From assembly GCA_942491415.1 (NCBI GenBank), contig CALOAD010000010.1:1-16195 (forward strand): a stretch of DNA of 16,195 bases, in the 5' to 3' direction. The notes under the pieces were generated by a model. It searched no databases, was not told the origin of the DNA, and was given only the letters and a program-made list of their open reading frames with translations. Source of the stretch: CALOAD01 sp942491415. Lineage in GTDB: Bacteria; Cyanobacteriota; Vampirovibrionia; Gastranaerophilales; CALOAD01. Positions 1 through 7,392 of this stretch are shown piece by piece; the first letter of the stretch is position 1, and every line of letters begins with the position of its first letter. A program made the translations under genes and the position numbers.

Positions 1-752
1 GATAAAATAGGATGAGTTGTCATAGCTCTTACACTACTAGCTCCATTTTCCATCATTAAATCAGCAGCTTTTGTTAATGTTCCAGCAGTATCTACCATAT
101 CATCAACAATAATAATATCTTTTCCTTCAACTTCTCCAATTAAAAACATGCTAGCAATTTCATTTGCCTTTGCTCTATGTTTGTAACATACCACCACTTC
201 AGCATGCATATGTTTTGCATAAGCGTTTGCTCTTTTAGTACCTCCCATATCAGGAGATGCCATGGTTAGGTTAGGAAGGTTTAAACTTTTAACGTAAGGG
301 ATAAACACAGTAGATGCAAATAAATGATCAACTGGCACTTCAAAAAATCCTTGAATTTGGTCAGCATGTAAATCCATTGTCATGATACGCGTAACACCTG
401 CAGCTTGCAACATGTTAGCTACCAATTTTGCTCCTATTGGAACTCTTGGTTTGTCTTTTCTATCTTGACGAGCTAAACCAAAATAAGGCATAATGGCTAC
501 AATACTTTTAGCTGATGCTCTTTTAGCTGCATCAATCATCATCAATAATTCCATTAAATTGTCTGCCGGGGGAAATGTTGATTGTATAATAAACACATCT
601 GCTCCACGAACAGATTCTTCAAATGATGGTTGAAATTCGCCATCACTAAAGGTGTTTATAATCACATTTCCAAGAGGAATGCCATGATGTTTAGCAATTT
701 TTTCTGCTAAATCTTGTGACGCACGTCCTGCAAATAATTGAACTTTTGACAT
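1..752 (-). CDS. prs: Ribose-phosphate pyrophosphokinase (PRPP synthetase), 3' end outside window
   Basis: This enzyme makes 5-phosphoribosyl 1-pyrophosphate from ribose 5-phosphate and ATP in the cytoplasm, feeding purine, pyrimidine, NAD, His and Trp synthesis. I translated the minus strand from the ATG at 752-750; it runs open to base 1 (about 250 residues; the family is about 310-320, so roughly the last 60 are missing). It starts MSKVQLFAGRAS and contains the N-terminal FSDGEFQPSFEESVRG segment, the YFGLARQDRKDKPR catalytic/ATP region, MTMDLHADQIQGFF, and the PRPP-binding loop DIIIVDDMVDTAGTL. It is host housekeeping DNA and marks the chromosome side of the insertion. A matched promoter lies directly upstream. 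Confidence 0.97.
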   Translation of the reverse strand, partial: MSKVQLFAGRASQDLAEKIAKHHGIPLGNVIINTFSDGEFQPSFEESVRGADVFIIQSTFPPADNLMELLMMIDAAKRASAKSIVAIMPYFGLARQDRKDKPRVPIGAKLVANMLQAAGVTRIMTMDLHADQIQGFFEVPVDHLFASTVFIPYVKSLNLPNLTMASPDMGGTKRANAYAKHMHAEVVVCYKHRAKANEIASMFLIGEVEGKDIIIVDDMVDTAGTLTKAADLMMENGASSVRAMTTHPIL

Positions 753-785
753 TGTATTAATTTTACCTTACCAATTAAAGGGCTG

Positions 786-817
786 CAAATTTATTAATTT
801 ATTAGTTGTAAGCCAAA
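786..817 (-). promoter_or_regulatory. Bacteroidetes-type promoter of prs
   Basis: On the minus strand a TTTG box (817-814) is followed after 20 bases by TAAATTTG (793-786). This fits the TTTG / TAnnTTTG consensus of the Bacteroidetes primary sigma factor with its usual 19-21 base spacing. Transcription would start near 780, about 28 bases before the prs ATG. Confidence 0.6.
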
Positions 818-857
818 TAAATAAACAATATCTCTGTAAAAAATTGAGATAATAGCT

Positions 858-887
858 TTTGTGTGTCAAAAGTATTCAATATTTTCG
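858..887 (+). promoter_or_regulatory. Probable promoter of tRNA-Leu
   Basis: TTTG (858-861) and TATTTTCG (880-887) on the plus strand are 18 bases apart; the second differs from TAnnTTTG at one position. The tRNA begins 20 bases further on. The match is imperfect, so the call rests partly on position. Confidence 0.4.
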
Positions 888-899
888 CAAACCGTTATT

Positions 900-2579
900 T
901 TAATTATGCCCAGATGGCGGAACTGGTAGACGCGCACGACTCAAACTCGTGTTCCATTGGAGTGTGGGTTCGATTCCCACTCTGGGTACTGAACGGGATA
1001 AGTCAAACATATTTAGACTTGTCCCGTTTTTATTTTCATCAAAACATAAAGAAAGACGGTTGATTAGGGAGAAAATGGAATTTACTCTAGTGGTTCGATA
1101 AGTGTCTTTTTTGAAGTCAAACAAGATTCCTTCGGGAAACATCATATTTTGAATGGCTCGTTTTGTTTCTAAAGTTCCTGAACTCCATAAATTCGATAGA
1201 TTAAGAGCATATTGAGTGGCTTTTTCAATCAAATTTTCAAGGTTCGATAAATTTAAACTGCTCTTTTTATTTAATCCCTCATTTAACTCTAATTTCTCTT
1301 TTTCTAATCTACTTCTAAACTTATCATATTGCTCTGGAGATATTTCTTCAAAAACAAATCGTTCTTCTAATCGTTCTAATTTTTGACTAATTTCTTTTAC
1401 TGATTTCTTTTGATGTTCTACTTCTTCTAGTAACTCTTTATTCTGTTCAACAAATACTTGTTTTAACATATCTGTTAATACAGGGATGTATTTATTATCC
1501 TGTATTTGGATTTGATACCTACCAAGTAAGCTTTCAAATTTTTCGTGCATGATTTTAGCACTTTTATTTTCTTTAGCCCCAATTCGGTTGTTTTTATAGT
1601 AATACAAGCCTTTCTTTTTAACTAAATAGCCTGTATAAGGTGTTTTGCACTCCGCTGATTTAACAAATTGTTTTAAAGGTAGGTTTTCATCATCACGATT
1701 GTATTTATAACCTGATGCGTTCTGACTAAGGATTTTATTTATTTTCAAAAAGACTTCTTTAGATACTAAGCCCTCATGTTTTCCCTCAATTATTTCTCCT
1801 GCAATATGACCACTTACAACCAATCCGCAATAAAAAGGATTTCTAAAGTAATCACTTAGTTTTTTGGATTTAATATGAAGTCCTTTCTTGGCTAATCGTT
1901 CAGCTATTTCGTAATAAGTAACATTTTCTCTTGCTTTCCATAAAAAAGCTTGTCGTAATAATTTGCCGTCTTTATTAATGACAATCTTTTGTTCCTTTCC
2001 TTTACCCGGATTAAGGTTTGTATATCCAAACGGAACTGTACCAATCCAGTAACCCTTTCTTAACTTCTCTTGCATCCCTGAAACAGACTTATCCCTGCGA
2101 AGCTCGTTATAAAATTGGCTGAACATATAATACAAGTTCTGTTGGAATGAACCCGAAGCAGAATCAACATCAATTTCTTGGGTAGCTGAAAGCGTGATGA
2201 CACCTTGCTTTTTTAACTGGTCGCTAATGTATGCTCCATTTGCTCCTGTTCTTGAAAATCTATCATAAGAGTAAACAATGATATAAGAAACAGATTTGTT
2301 TCTTTTTACGAATGAAAGCATCTTGGTAAATTCTTTTCTTTCATCACTCTTAGCAGATTCGTAAGTACCTCCAAAGTATTCAATAACATCAATACCTTTT
2401 TTTTCTGCTAATAGCTTGCAATATTTTTTTTGAGTTTCAAGACTTTGGTTGTTTTCAGCTTGTTCTTTGGTAGAAACTCTTGTGTAAATTACAGCTTTAC
2501 CTTGTTTGTTGTGTGATTTACGTTTAGTCTTAGCAGCAAATTGATTAAATACGGATAAATCTTTCATGTCATTACTCAT
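900..2579 (-). CDS. Serine site-specific recombinase (integrase), C-terminus read through tRNA-Leu
   Basis: This 559-residue protein is the probable integrase/excisionase enzyme of the element. The resolvase domain (about residues 28-170) carries the nucleophile in YTRVSTKEQ (S36) and the arginine motif YSYDRFSR (R107, R110). The 'Recombinase' DNA-binding domain follows (about 190-290). A zinc-ribbon-like region around 300-335 has lost most cysteines. A coiled coil (about 385-440) fits large serine recombinases. Residues 531-557 (RVGIEPT...RLPVPPSG) are the antisense translation of tRNA-Leu, and the stop codon lies on the host side of the tRNA. The tail is therefore probably supplied by the target and would change on excision. 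The start overlaps the preceding 63-codon gene by 8 bases, indicating co-translation. Confidence 0.93.
   Translation of the reverse strand: MSNDMKDLSVFNQFAAKTKRKSHNKQGKAVIYTRVSTKEQAENNQSLETQKKYCKLLAEKKGIDVIEYFGGTYESAKSDERKEFTKMLSFVKRNKSVSYIIVYSYDRFSRTGANGAYISDQLKKQGVITLSATQEIDVDSASGSFQQNLYYMFSQFYNELRRDKSVSGMQEKLRKGYWIGTVPFGYTNLNPGKGKEQKIVINKDGKLLRQAFLWKARENVTYYEIAERLAKKGLHIKSKKLSDYFRNPFYCGLVVSGHIAGEIIEGKHEGLVSKEVFLKINKILSQNASGYKYNRDDENLPLKQFVKSAECKTPYTGYLVKKKGLYYYKNNRIGAKENKSAKIMHEKFESLLGRYQIQIQDNKYIPVLTDMLKQVFVEQNKELLEEVEHQKKSVKEISQKLERLEERFVFEEISPEQYDKFRSRLEKEKLELNEGLNKKSSLNLSNLENLIEKATQYALNLSNLWSSGTLETKRAIQNMMFPEGILFDFKKDTYRTTRVNSIFSLINRLSLCFDENKNGTSLNMFDLSRSVPRVGIEPTLQWNTSLSRARLPVPPSGHN
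908..988 (+). tRNA. tRNA-Leu (anticodon CAA)
   Basis: A full class II cloverleaf can be drawn. The acceptor stem is 908-914 with 981-987 (first pair G-U), followed by discriminator A988. The anticodon stem CACGA/TCGTG is at 935-939 and 947-951, with loop CTCAAAC and anticodon CAA at 942-944. There is a long variable arm (about 952-962) and a T arm GTGGG-TTCGATT-CCCAC at 964-980. CCA is not encoded. The antisense strand is read by the last codons of the adjacent serine recombinase, which makes this gene the likely integration target of the element to its right. Confidence 0.95.
992..1031 (+). terminator. Intrinsic terminator of tRNA-Leu
   Basis: A 13-bp stem (992-1004 with 1016-1028; one G-U pair) with an 11-base AT-rich loop ends in a T run (1027-1031). 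It begins 4 bases after the tRNA. The recombinase reading frame on the other strand passes straight through it. Confidence 0.8.
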
Positions 2580-2763
2580 TTATAACTTGTTTGTATAAAA
2601 TGAGGGCTAACCGTTCTAATTGCTCAATAATAAATTCAGCTTTTTCATCATCTACATTTTCAAAGCCCTCATAGGTTCTTAATTTATCGCAATCCATTTT
2701 TTTGGATTGTGCTAAATTTTGTTGTTCTAATATGTTTTTGTCTGAAAAAGACATTAGTGGCAA
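2572..2763 (-). CDS. Small protein co-transcribed with the recombinase
   Basis: This 63-residue protein has no family I recognise. It is acidic and helical in character, with a hydrophobic C-terminal helix (AEFIIEQLERLALILYKQ). Its end overlaps the recombinase start by 8 bases, so the two are probably translated together. That position suits an accessory factor for recombination (for example a directionality factor or expression regulator), but this is inference from context only. An internal ATG at codon 4 is an alternative start. Confidence 0.7.
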   Translation of the reverse strand: MPLMSFSDKNILEQQNLAQSKKMDCDKLRTYEGFENVDDEKAEFIIEQLERLALILYKQVINE

Positions 2764-2980
2764 ATGATTTTATTCGAGAATTTTTATCGAATTTATCTAT
2801 CATTTTACCTCAATTTTAGTTTGAGAAAATATTGTCTAAGAAATTTCAATCGACATCTAAAACAAGATATAATTTGTTTCAGGTAAGATAAAAATTGACA
2901 ATATTTTGTTTGCCTTTTTAAAACAAAAAATTAAAGAACCTAATTTTAAAGTATAGGTAAAAAGAACCCCTACTTAGGTC

Positions 2981-3085
2981 GCTTCAACGTATAACAAATG
3001 TACATTCTAAGGGCGTTTCCTAACACCTAAAACCATATAGGGGTATTTGATTTGATTGTAATACATTTGTTTAATTCATTGAAGC
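2981..3085. repeat. Inverted repeat with promoter-like boxes upstream of the recombinase operon
   Basis: The 423 bases between 2764 and 3186 hold no gene. The left arm (2981-2987 GCTTCAA plus 2993-3002 AACAAATGTA) is mirrored by the right arm (3062-3071 TACATTTGTT plus 3079-3085 TTGAAGC), with short spacers of 5 and 7 bases inside the arms. Each arm contains TACATTTG, a TAnnTTTG-type -7 box, pointing outward: leftward toward the recombinase operon (3002-2995) and rightward (3062-3069). A third such box, TATATTTG, reads leftward at 3097-3090, and a small palindrome TTGAAGCACTTCAA sits at 3079-3092. None has a well-spaced -33 box. The arrangement suits an operator or a recombinase-associated site. 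Confidence 0.55.
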
Positions 3086-3110
3086 ACTTCAAATATACAA
3101 AAATATTAGC

Positions 3111-3143
3111 AAAAAAGAAGCTGAATTTTTTAAGTTCAGCTTC
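3111..3143 (-). terminator. Intrinsic terminator of the toxin-module operon
   Basis: On the minus strand, a perfect 9-bp stem GAAGCTGAA/TTCAGCTTC (3143-3135 with 3125-3117) with a 9-base loop is followed by six T residues (3116-3111). It lies 44 bases after the lipoprotein stop. A second, smaller hairpin (TAACTAT-AAGGG-ATAGTTA, 3156-3174) precedes it. Confidence 0.8.
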
Positions 3144-3186
3144 AACCTATCAATATAACTATAAGGGATAGTTATCTGAATTATCA

Positions 3187-3672
3187 TTATTTATCTTTAT
3201 TCCAATTGATAAGATTTTCAAAATAAAAGTTGTCTTTATTCTCTACTTCTTTAATATAAACATAGCGGATTTTTTTGTTGAGATTGTATGCAAACTCAAT
3301 AGTGTGTTTCTTATTTGTTATCTTATTAATATAAGTACCATGAATAAAATAGAATCCTGATTTTTCAATTTCATTTATAAGTTCGTTTTTTTTGTTATTT
3401 GACATCGTATTTTTTTCTTCTTCATACTTATCAACTATCTGCATTGTAGCTTCATCAGGATTAAATTCTAATTCTTTAAGTTTTATTTCAGTAATAGACA
3501 AAGAATCTGACTTATCGTTTAACCATAATTGAGCTACTTTATTAGTCTTTTTAATATCTGATTTATTGATACTTTCTACATTATCATAATCATTATTAAC
3601 GCTATTTATATCCTGAGAACATCCTAATAAACTCGTTAAACATAGGGTAGCAATTAATAGATTTTTTATCAT
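3187..3672 (-). CDS. Predicted lipoprotein of unknown function
   Basis: The 161-residue protein begins with a lipoprotein signal peptide, MIKNLLIATLCLTSLLGC, with lipobox LLGC and lipidated C18 followed by S. The mature part is polar and rich in Asn, Lys, Asp and Glu, with a C-terminal segment that looks beta-stranded (FYFIHGTYINKI, then IEFAYN and IRYVYI). No domain is recognised. It is the last gene before the terminator and starts 10 bases after the preceding gene, so it is likely part of the toxin-module operon. It could be an additional immunity or stress lipoprotein; nothing in the sequence decides this. Confidence 0.75.
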   Translation of the reverse strand: MIKNLLIATLCLTSLLGCSQDINSVNNDYDNVESINKSDIKKTNKVAQLWLNDKSDSLSITEIKLKELEFNPDEATMQIVDKYEEEKNTMSNNKKNELINEIEKSGFYFIHGTYINKITNKKHTIEFAYNLNKKIRYVYIKEVENKDNFYFENLINWNKDK

Positions 3673-3682
3673 AATAAACTAT

Positions 3683-4216
3683 TTATTCGACTTCAACAGT
3701 ATATGTACACTTTAAATTAGGTATTCCCAATTTTTTAAATTTTTCTGCGACAGTTTCAATAAATTCTTTTGGATTATCAGTAAGTTTCTCTTTAACAAGA
3801 TATACCTTATTATTGTATTTCATTTTAAAAACCCATTTACCACATTTTTTATCTGCTCCCAAGTAATAATTAGAACTGGGAACAGAAACACTAAACCCAT
3901 AATATGCCAACTTCTTTTTTTTATCAGTAAATAAAAAATGAAAAAAACCAAACCCACATGCAGAACTTAATTCAGGCACGCAATGATATGAGTATATTTC
4001 CACTATACTATCATTTAATATTTTTGGCTTAAATTTTCCACTAGGTATGTAATTTAAACTATCATTTTTTATATTAAGGTTTACGGCTTTATATAAGCCA
4101 TTAACTTTTTCAATAGCTATGTTCTGAGATACTAAAGATTTACTTACAAAACAAAGTAAGAATAGTATTTGAATAGCTATTATTTTATTTAATTTCTGTT
4201 GTCCCTGTGTCTTCAT
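3683..4216 (-). CDS. Periplasmic Cys-containing protein, candidate immunity partner of the RHS-tip protein
   Basis: I take the start at the ATG at 4216-4214 (177 aa) because it places a signal peptide at the N-terminus (MKTQGQQKLNKIIAIQILFL then a hydrophobic stretch ending SLVSQN). The in-frame start at 4294 would add 26 residues of shadow from the gene upstream. The first 32 bases overlap the end of the 702-residue gene, so the two are translationally linked. The mature protein has four cysteines that could form disulfides and a beta-rich pattern. An exported protein encoded directly after, and overlapping, a toxin-like C-terminal domain is the usual position of an immunity gene. That role is inferred from position only. 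Confidence 0.7.
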   Translation of the reverse strand: MKTQGQQKLNKIIAIQILFLLCFVSKSLVSQNIAIEKVNGLYKAVNLNIKNDSLNYIPSGKFKPKILNDSIVEIYSYHCVPELSSACGFGFFHFLFTDKKKKLAYYGFSVSVPSSNYYLGADKKCGKWVFKMKYNNKVYLVKEKLTDNPKEFIETVAEKFKKLGIPNLKCTYTVEVE

Positions 4217-6293
4217 CGATTGTTTTATATTTAATTGAACCATCTGGGTTTTGGCTATCACCTCTTCTATATGAAAATTGTTGAATAATCCCATCCCAAA
4301 ATCCCTGATTTACGCTATAAGCACTCCCATATTCTCCATAAATGCTACCCGGAATATCTCCTTTTATACCTTTTTGTCCAAGTCCTTTGAATATAGATCT
4401 ATAACTACCATTTTTATTTTGAAACCCTTTTAACCATTTTTGAGGGTCTTTTCCTTTTTGATTTACATTTTTATCAAAACTTTCTCCTGATCCTCCCTCA
4501 ATTAAGGGTACACCATTAGTTTTTGCTGCGGCAATAGCACCTCTCTTAGAAGCTATTTCATCATTTATGTCATAACCTGTTACAACTGTTTCTCCATCAA
4601 CTTGTGCAAATCCAATCTGTCCTACCTCAAATTGATGAGCATGAACCAACTCATCTCCTAATATCTCAAGTGTTTGGTCGCCAATATCATCAACTACAAT
4701 ATTAACTTGCCCTGTATTAAAATCGTATGTTGTTGAACCTCCAGGAGAAGCTCCTTGTTGTGCACTAGTTGTAATATTATATACAACATCACTTGCTTGA
4801 AGCTTGTCTAATGCTGCTTTTGTGTCATCACTTGCATTGTTATAAATTCTTAAAAAAGCACTTTCAGCTTTTGAACCTTTTGCATAAGTTACAACATTTC
4901 CATTAGGGTCAACGTAAGAAATAGGGTTGTTTGCTACAAAAGCGTATGGGCTTATTGACGGGTAAACATGATCCATAGGGTCAATATTCCATGCAAATAC
5001 AACTAAATCAATAGGATAATTATTGTAAGTAGTTTCTAATTCTGCTAATTCCGTTATTTTCTTTTTTTTGGTATCAAACATGGTTCTATGATATTGCTCT
5101 ATGGGTTTAGTAAGCATTTGCTCGTCAAACAATCCTCCTGATAAGGTCGCATATAGTTCATTTTTTACGCCTAAATGTTTGGATGGATTCGGAGTGTGAT
5201 TTGTCATAGGATAAGGAGTATCTTCTTTTCTTAATCGGGAAATCACTAAATCTTTCATTTCTTTTGGCATTTCCCGATAACCTAAATCGAATAAATGTAC
5301 CATTAACTTTTCATATTCTTGAAAAGTTTTGTTTGATTGTAATTCCTTAACTGATTTATTGGTATTGATTAATCGTTCTTCCAATACTTCTGCTTTCAAA
5401 AGCATAGCATTTAGATTTAATTCATCATATTGTAAAGCTAATTCAGCACATTCTAATAAAAAGTCATCATCTTTTACACCAAATTTATATTGATACCCTT
5501 TGGCTAAGTAAACAAGGTTTAAAGCTATTGATTGCTTTAAATCCAATTCTCTTAACGATATACCATTTTTTGTCGCTTCATCTGTTGTATAAGTCAATGT
5601 TTCCATAGACCCCGTTCCGGGAAAAGATTGAGTAGCTAATTCAACGTTATGGTAGATTCCTTTATGGTCAGCATGACGAATATAAATGTGTCCGGGTGCA
5701 GTACAAATAAATGCTTCTGAATTTAATCGTTCTGAAAATATTTTAAACAACGATGCTAAAGCATAACAATTACCACGTTTTGAATAAAGTAAGTTTAATA
5801 CCTGAGTGTTTTGCCAATTTAAAGTACCTAATGGGTCTTCACTACTATATTCACATGGTAAGTTATAAAACAGTCCTTCTTTCGTTACGTAATATGTAGT
5901 ATTAGTAATATAAGAAAATATAGCCCAATTAGTTAAAGCATTGTTGTATTCATTTTGCTGTTGTTCAACTGTTTTTAATAATGTTCTTTTAAATTCTTGG
6001 GGGTTGTCTTTTTTCTCTTGAGCTATAATTTTTAAAATATTAATAGCATGAAAACTAATTAATTCATCAAACATTTCCTTATCAATGCCATTATTCCAAT
6101 AAGCATTTTCAACAATAGTAATAGCTTTTTCATAGCTTAATACTTCCTTGCCATTTAACATATCTTTAAACTGTTCTTTAGCAGCATAATAATATTGTTT
6201 TGATACCGTAGTTGAATCGGGGATGTCTGCTGCTATTGCAGAAGCAGAAAACAGGAGTTGTCCTGTCAGTAATATTGTAAGTAATTGTTTCAT
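4185..6293 (-). CDS. Secreted transglutaminase-like protein with RHS tip and variable C-terminal toxin-like domain
   Basis: The 702-residue protein has a signal peptide (about 1-21, MKQLLTILLTGQLLFSASAI). A transglutaminase/papain-like region (about 110-290) shows an apparent triad C176 (RGNCYALA), H202 (APGHIY) and E218 (NVELA). A helical segment follows, then an RHS-core tip at about 433-466 (DPMDHVYPSISPYAFVANN, then PISYVDPNGN), without the long YD-repeat shell normally in front of it. Residues 467-702 are a separate C-terminal domain, as in polymorphic toxins. Its motif GDELVHAHQ (546-554) resembles HExxH zincin toxin motifs but has Asp for the first His, so metalloprotease activity is doubtful. 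The N-terminal half is paralogous to the broken gene upstream. It probably exports and delivers or releases a toxin domain. Confidence is high for the domains, lower for the role. Confidence 0.85.
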   Translation of the reverse strand: MKQLLTILLTGQLLFSASAIAADIPDSTTVSKQYYYAAKEQFKDMLNGKEVLSYEKAITIVENAYWNNGIDKEMFDELISFHAINILKIIAQEKKDNPQEFKRTLLKTVEQQQNEYNNALTNWAIFSYITNTTYYVTKEGLFYNLPCEYSSEDPLGTLNWQNTQVLNLLYSKRGNCYALASLFKIFSERLNSEAFICTAPGHIYIRHADHKGIYHNVELATQSFPGTGSMETLTYTTDEATKNGISLRELDLKQSIALNLVYLAKGYQYKFGVKDDDFLLECAELALQYDELNLNAMLLKAEVLEERLINTNKSVKELQSNKTFQEYEKLMVHLFDLGYREMPKEMKDLVISRLRKEDTPYPMTNHTPNPSKHLGVKNELYATLSGGLFDEQMLTKPIEQYHRTMFDTKKKKITELAELETTYNNYPIDLVVFAWNIDPMDHVYPSISPYAFVANNPISYVDPNGNVVTYAKGSKAESAFLRIYNNASDDTKAALDKLQASDVVYNITTSAQQGASPGGSTTYDFNTGQVNIVVDDIGDQTLEILGDELVHAHQFEVGQIGFAQVDGETVVTGYDINDEIASKRGAIAAAKTNGVPLIEGGSGESFDKNVNQKGKDPQKWLKGFQNKNGSYRSIFKGLGQKGIKGDIPGSIYGEYGSAYSVNQGFWDGIIQQFSYRRGDSQNPDGSIKYKTIDEDTGTTEIK

Positions 6294-6306
6294 AGCATTA
6301 AATTAA

Positions 6307-7392
6307 TTAAAAAGTTGTTATAAATAAATCTCTTTTTTCTTTTCCTGATATTTGTTGTTCTTGTTGCTGTTTGCCTTTAAATTCATGCTGTTGCATTAAC
6401 TGTTGATAGAGTTCTTCGGGCATATCCTGATACCCTAACTGTTTTATTATTTCTTCATTTTTCAGCAAAGCATTGTATAATTGTTTTGCCATTGGAATTT
6501 TATCTATATCCTTTAAATCGGTAATATTATTTTGGTTAAGGGTGTTTTCTAACTGTCGGGCAAGTAAGCTACTATAAACAAAATAAGGATAGATGTTATT
6601 TTTCTTCGGAAAGTATTGAATAGCTGTATTTATACAATCATTAATAAATACTCCATCTGCTGCTCCGTATTTGGTCATATAGCCAAAAGCAAGGTCTAAC
6701 ATACAATTGGCAACCACCTGTTGACTGTTCAATGTGTCAAGATATATTCCGTTGGCTTTCGCTTTTGGACTGATAAACATATTGTCCTCATACCATTTAT
6801 CAGATATTTTCCAGTTGGATGTCGGTTCGTAACTATGTATATTTCCCTTATTGTCGGGGTACTTGACAAAAGAATGTTGCGGAGCGAAGGACAAATAGGT
6901 TTTAGCTCCCAAGCCTTCGGCTAAGGAAAGATAAAGAGCAGGTAAACTATTACATTGTCCGCTTCCTGTTGCCAGTGATTTAGTGATAAAGTAATTTCTA
7001 AAGTCTTGTTCTCCTTTAAAATCTTCATAATCATAGAAAAAAGGCAAGTGTGTTTTCTTTTTTGAAGAAGAAACATTATCCATAGAGTTAACTGAGATAG
7101 TCAATTCCTCACTCATAAATTTTTGAATACCATAATGTAAAGCATCATTATCATTAAGCTTAAATCTGTTTTGGGTCAACCATTCTTTTATAAACTCAAC
7201 CGATTGTTTAACCAAGTTGTCATATTCATTTTTGGTTAGGTAAGAATTTCCGTATGCGTTTTCAATAGAAAAATAGGCTTCTTTAACAGATATATTATTG
7301 CTCGTTAATTGTTGTTTTAGCTGTTTTAATGCTTCTGTATAAGGTTTTGTAACCTGTCTAAATTCGGGTGATTTGTAATAATTATAATTACT
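6307..7392 (-). pseudogene. Transglutaminase-like paralogue, downstream part of a gene interrupted by TGA
   Basis: This frame stays open from just after an in-frame TGA (7395-7393) to 6307 and contains no ATG near its front; the nearest usable start is a TTG at 7215. The codons between 7392 and 7216 still read as real protein (YYKSPEFRQVTKPYTEAL, then IENAYGNSYLTKNEYDNL) and match residues 30-80 of the 702-residue neighbour. Counting from the TTG, an apparent triad C88, H114, E130 has exactly the spacing of C176, H202, E218 in the neighbour. The end (LGYQDMPEELYQQLMQQ) matches LGYREMPKEM near residue 338-346 there, after which no RHS tip or toxin domain follows. Without the upstream part it has no signal peptide. 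I read it as the 3' part of one secreted protein disrupted by a nonsense codon; recoding or reinitiation at TTG cannot be excluded. Confidence 0.7.

Noticed and set aside
908..988. G-U first pair of the tRNA acceptor stem as proof that the 3' end came from the element
   Set aside because: A G-U pair can occur naturally in tRNAs; without an empty site it says nothing about the crossover.
863..1063. 66-codon plus-strand frame over the tRNA
   Set aside because: Translation of tRNA-Leu and its terminator; not a protein gene.
6721..6924. 67-codon plus-strand frame
   Set aside because: Antisense to the transglutaminase-like reading frame whose triad spacing is conserved.
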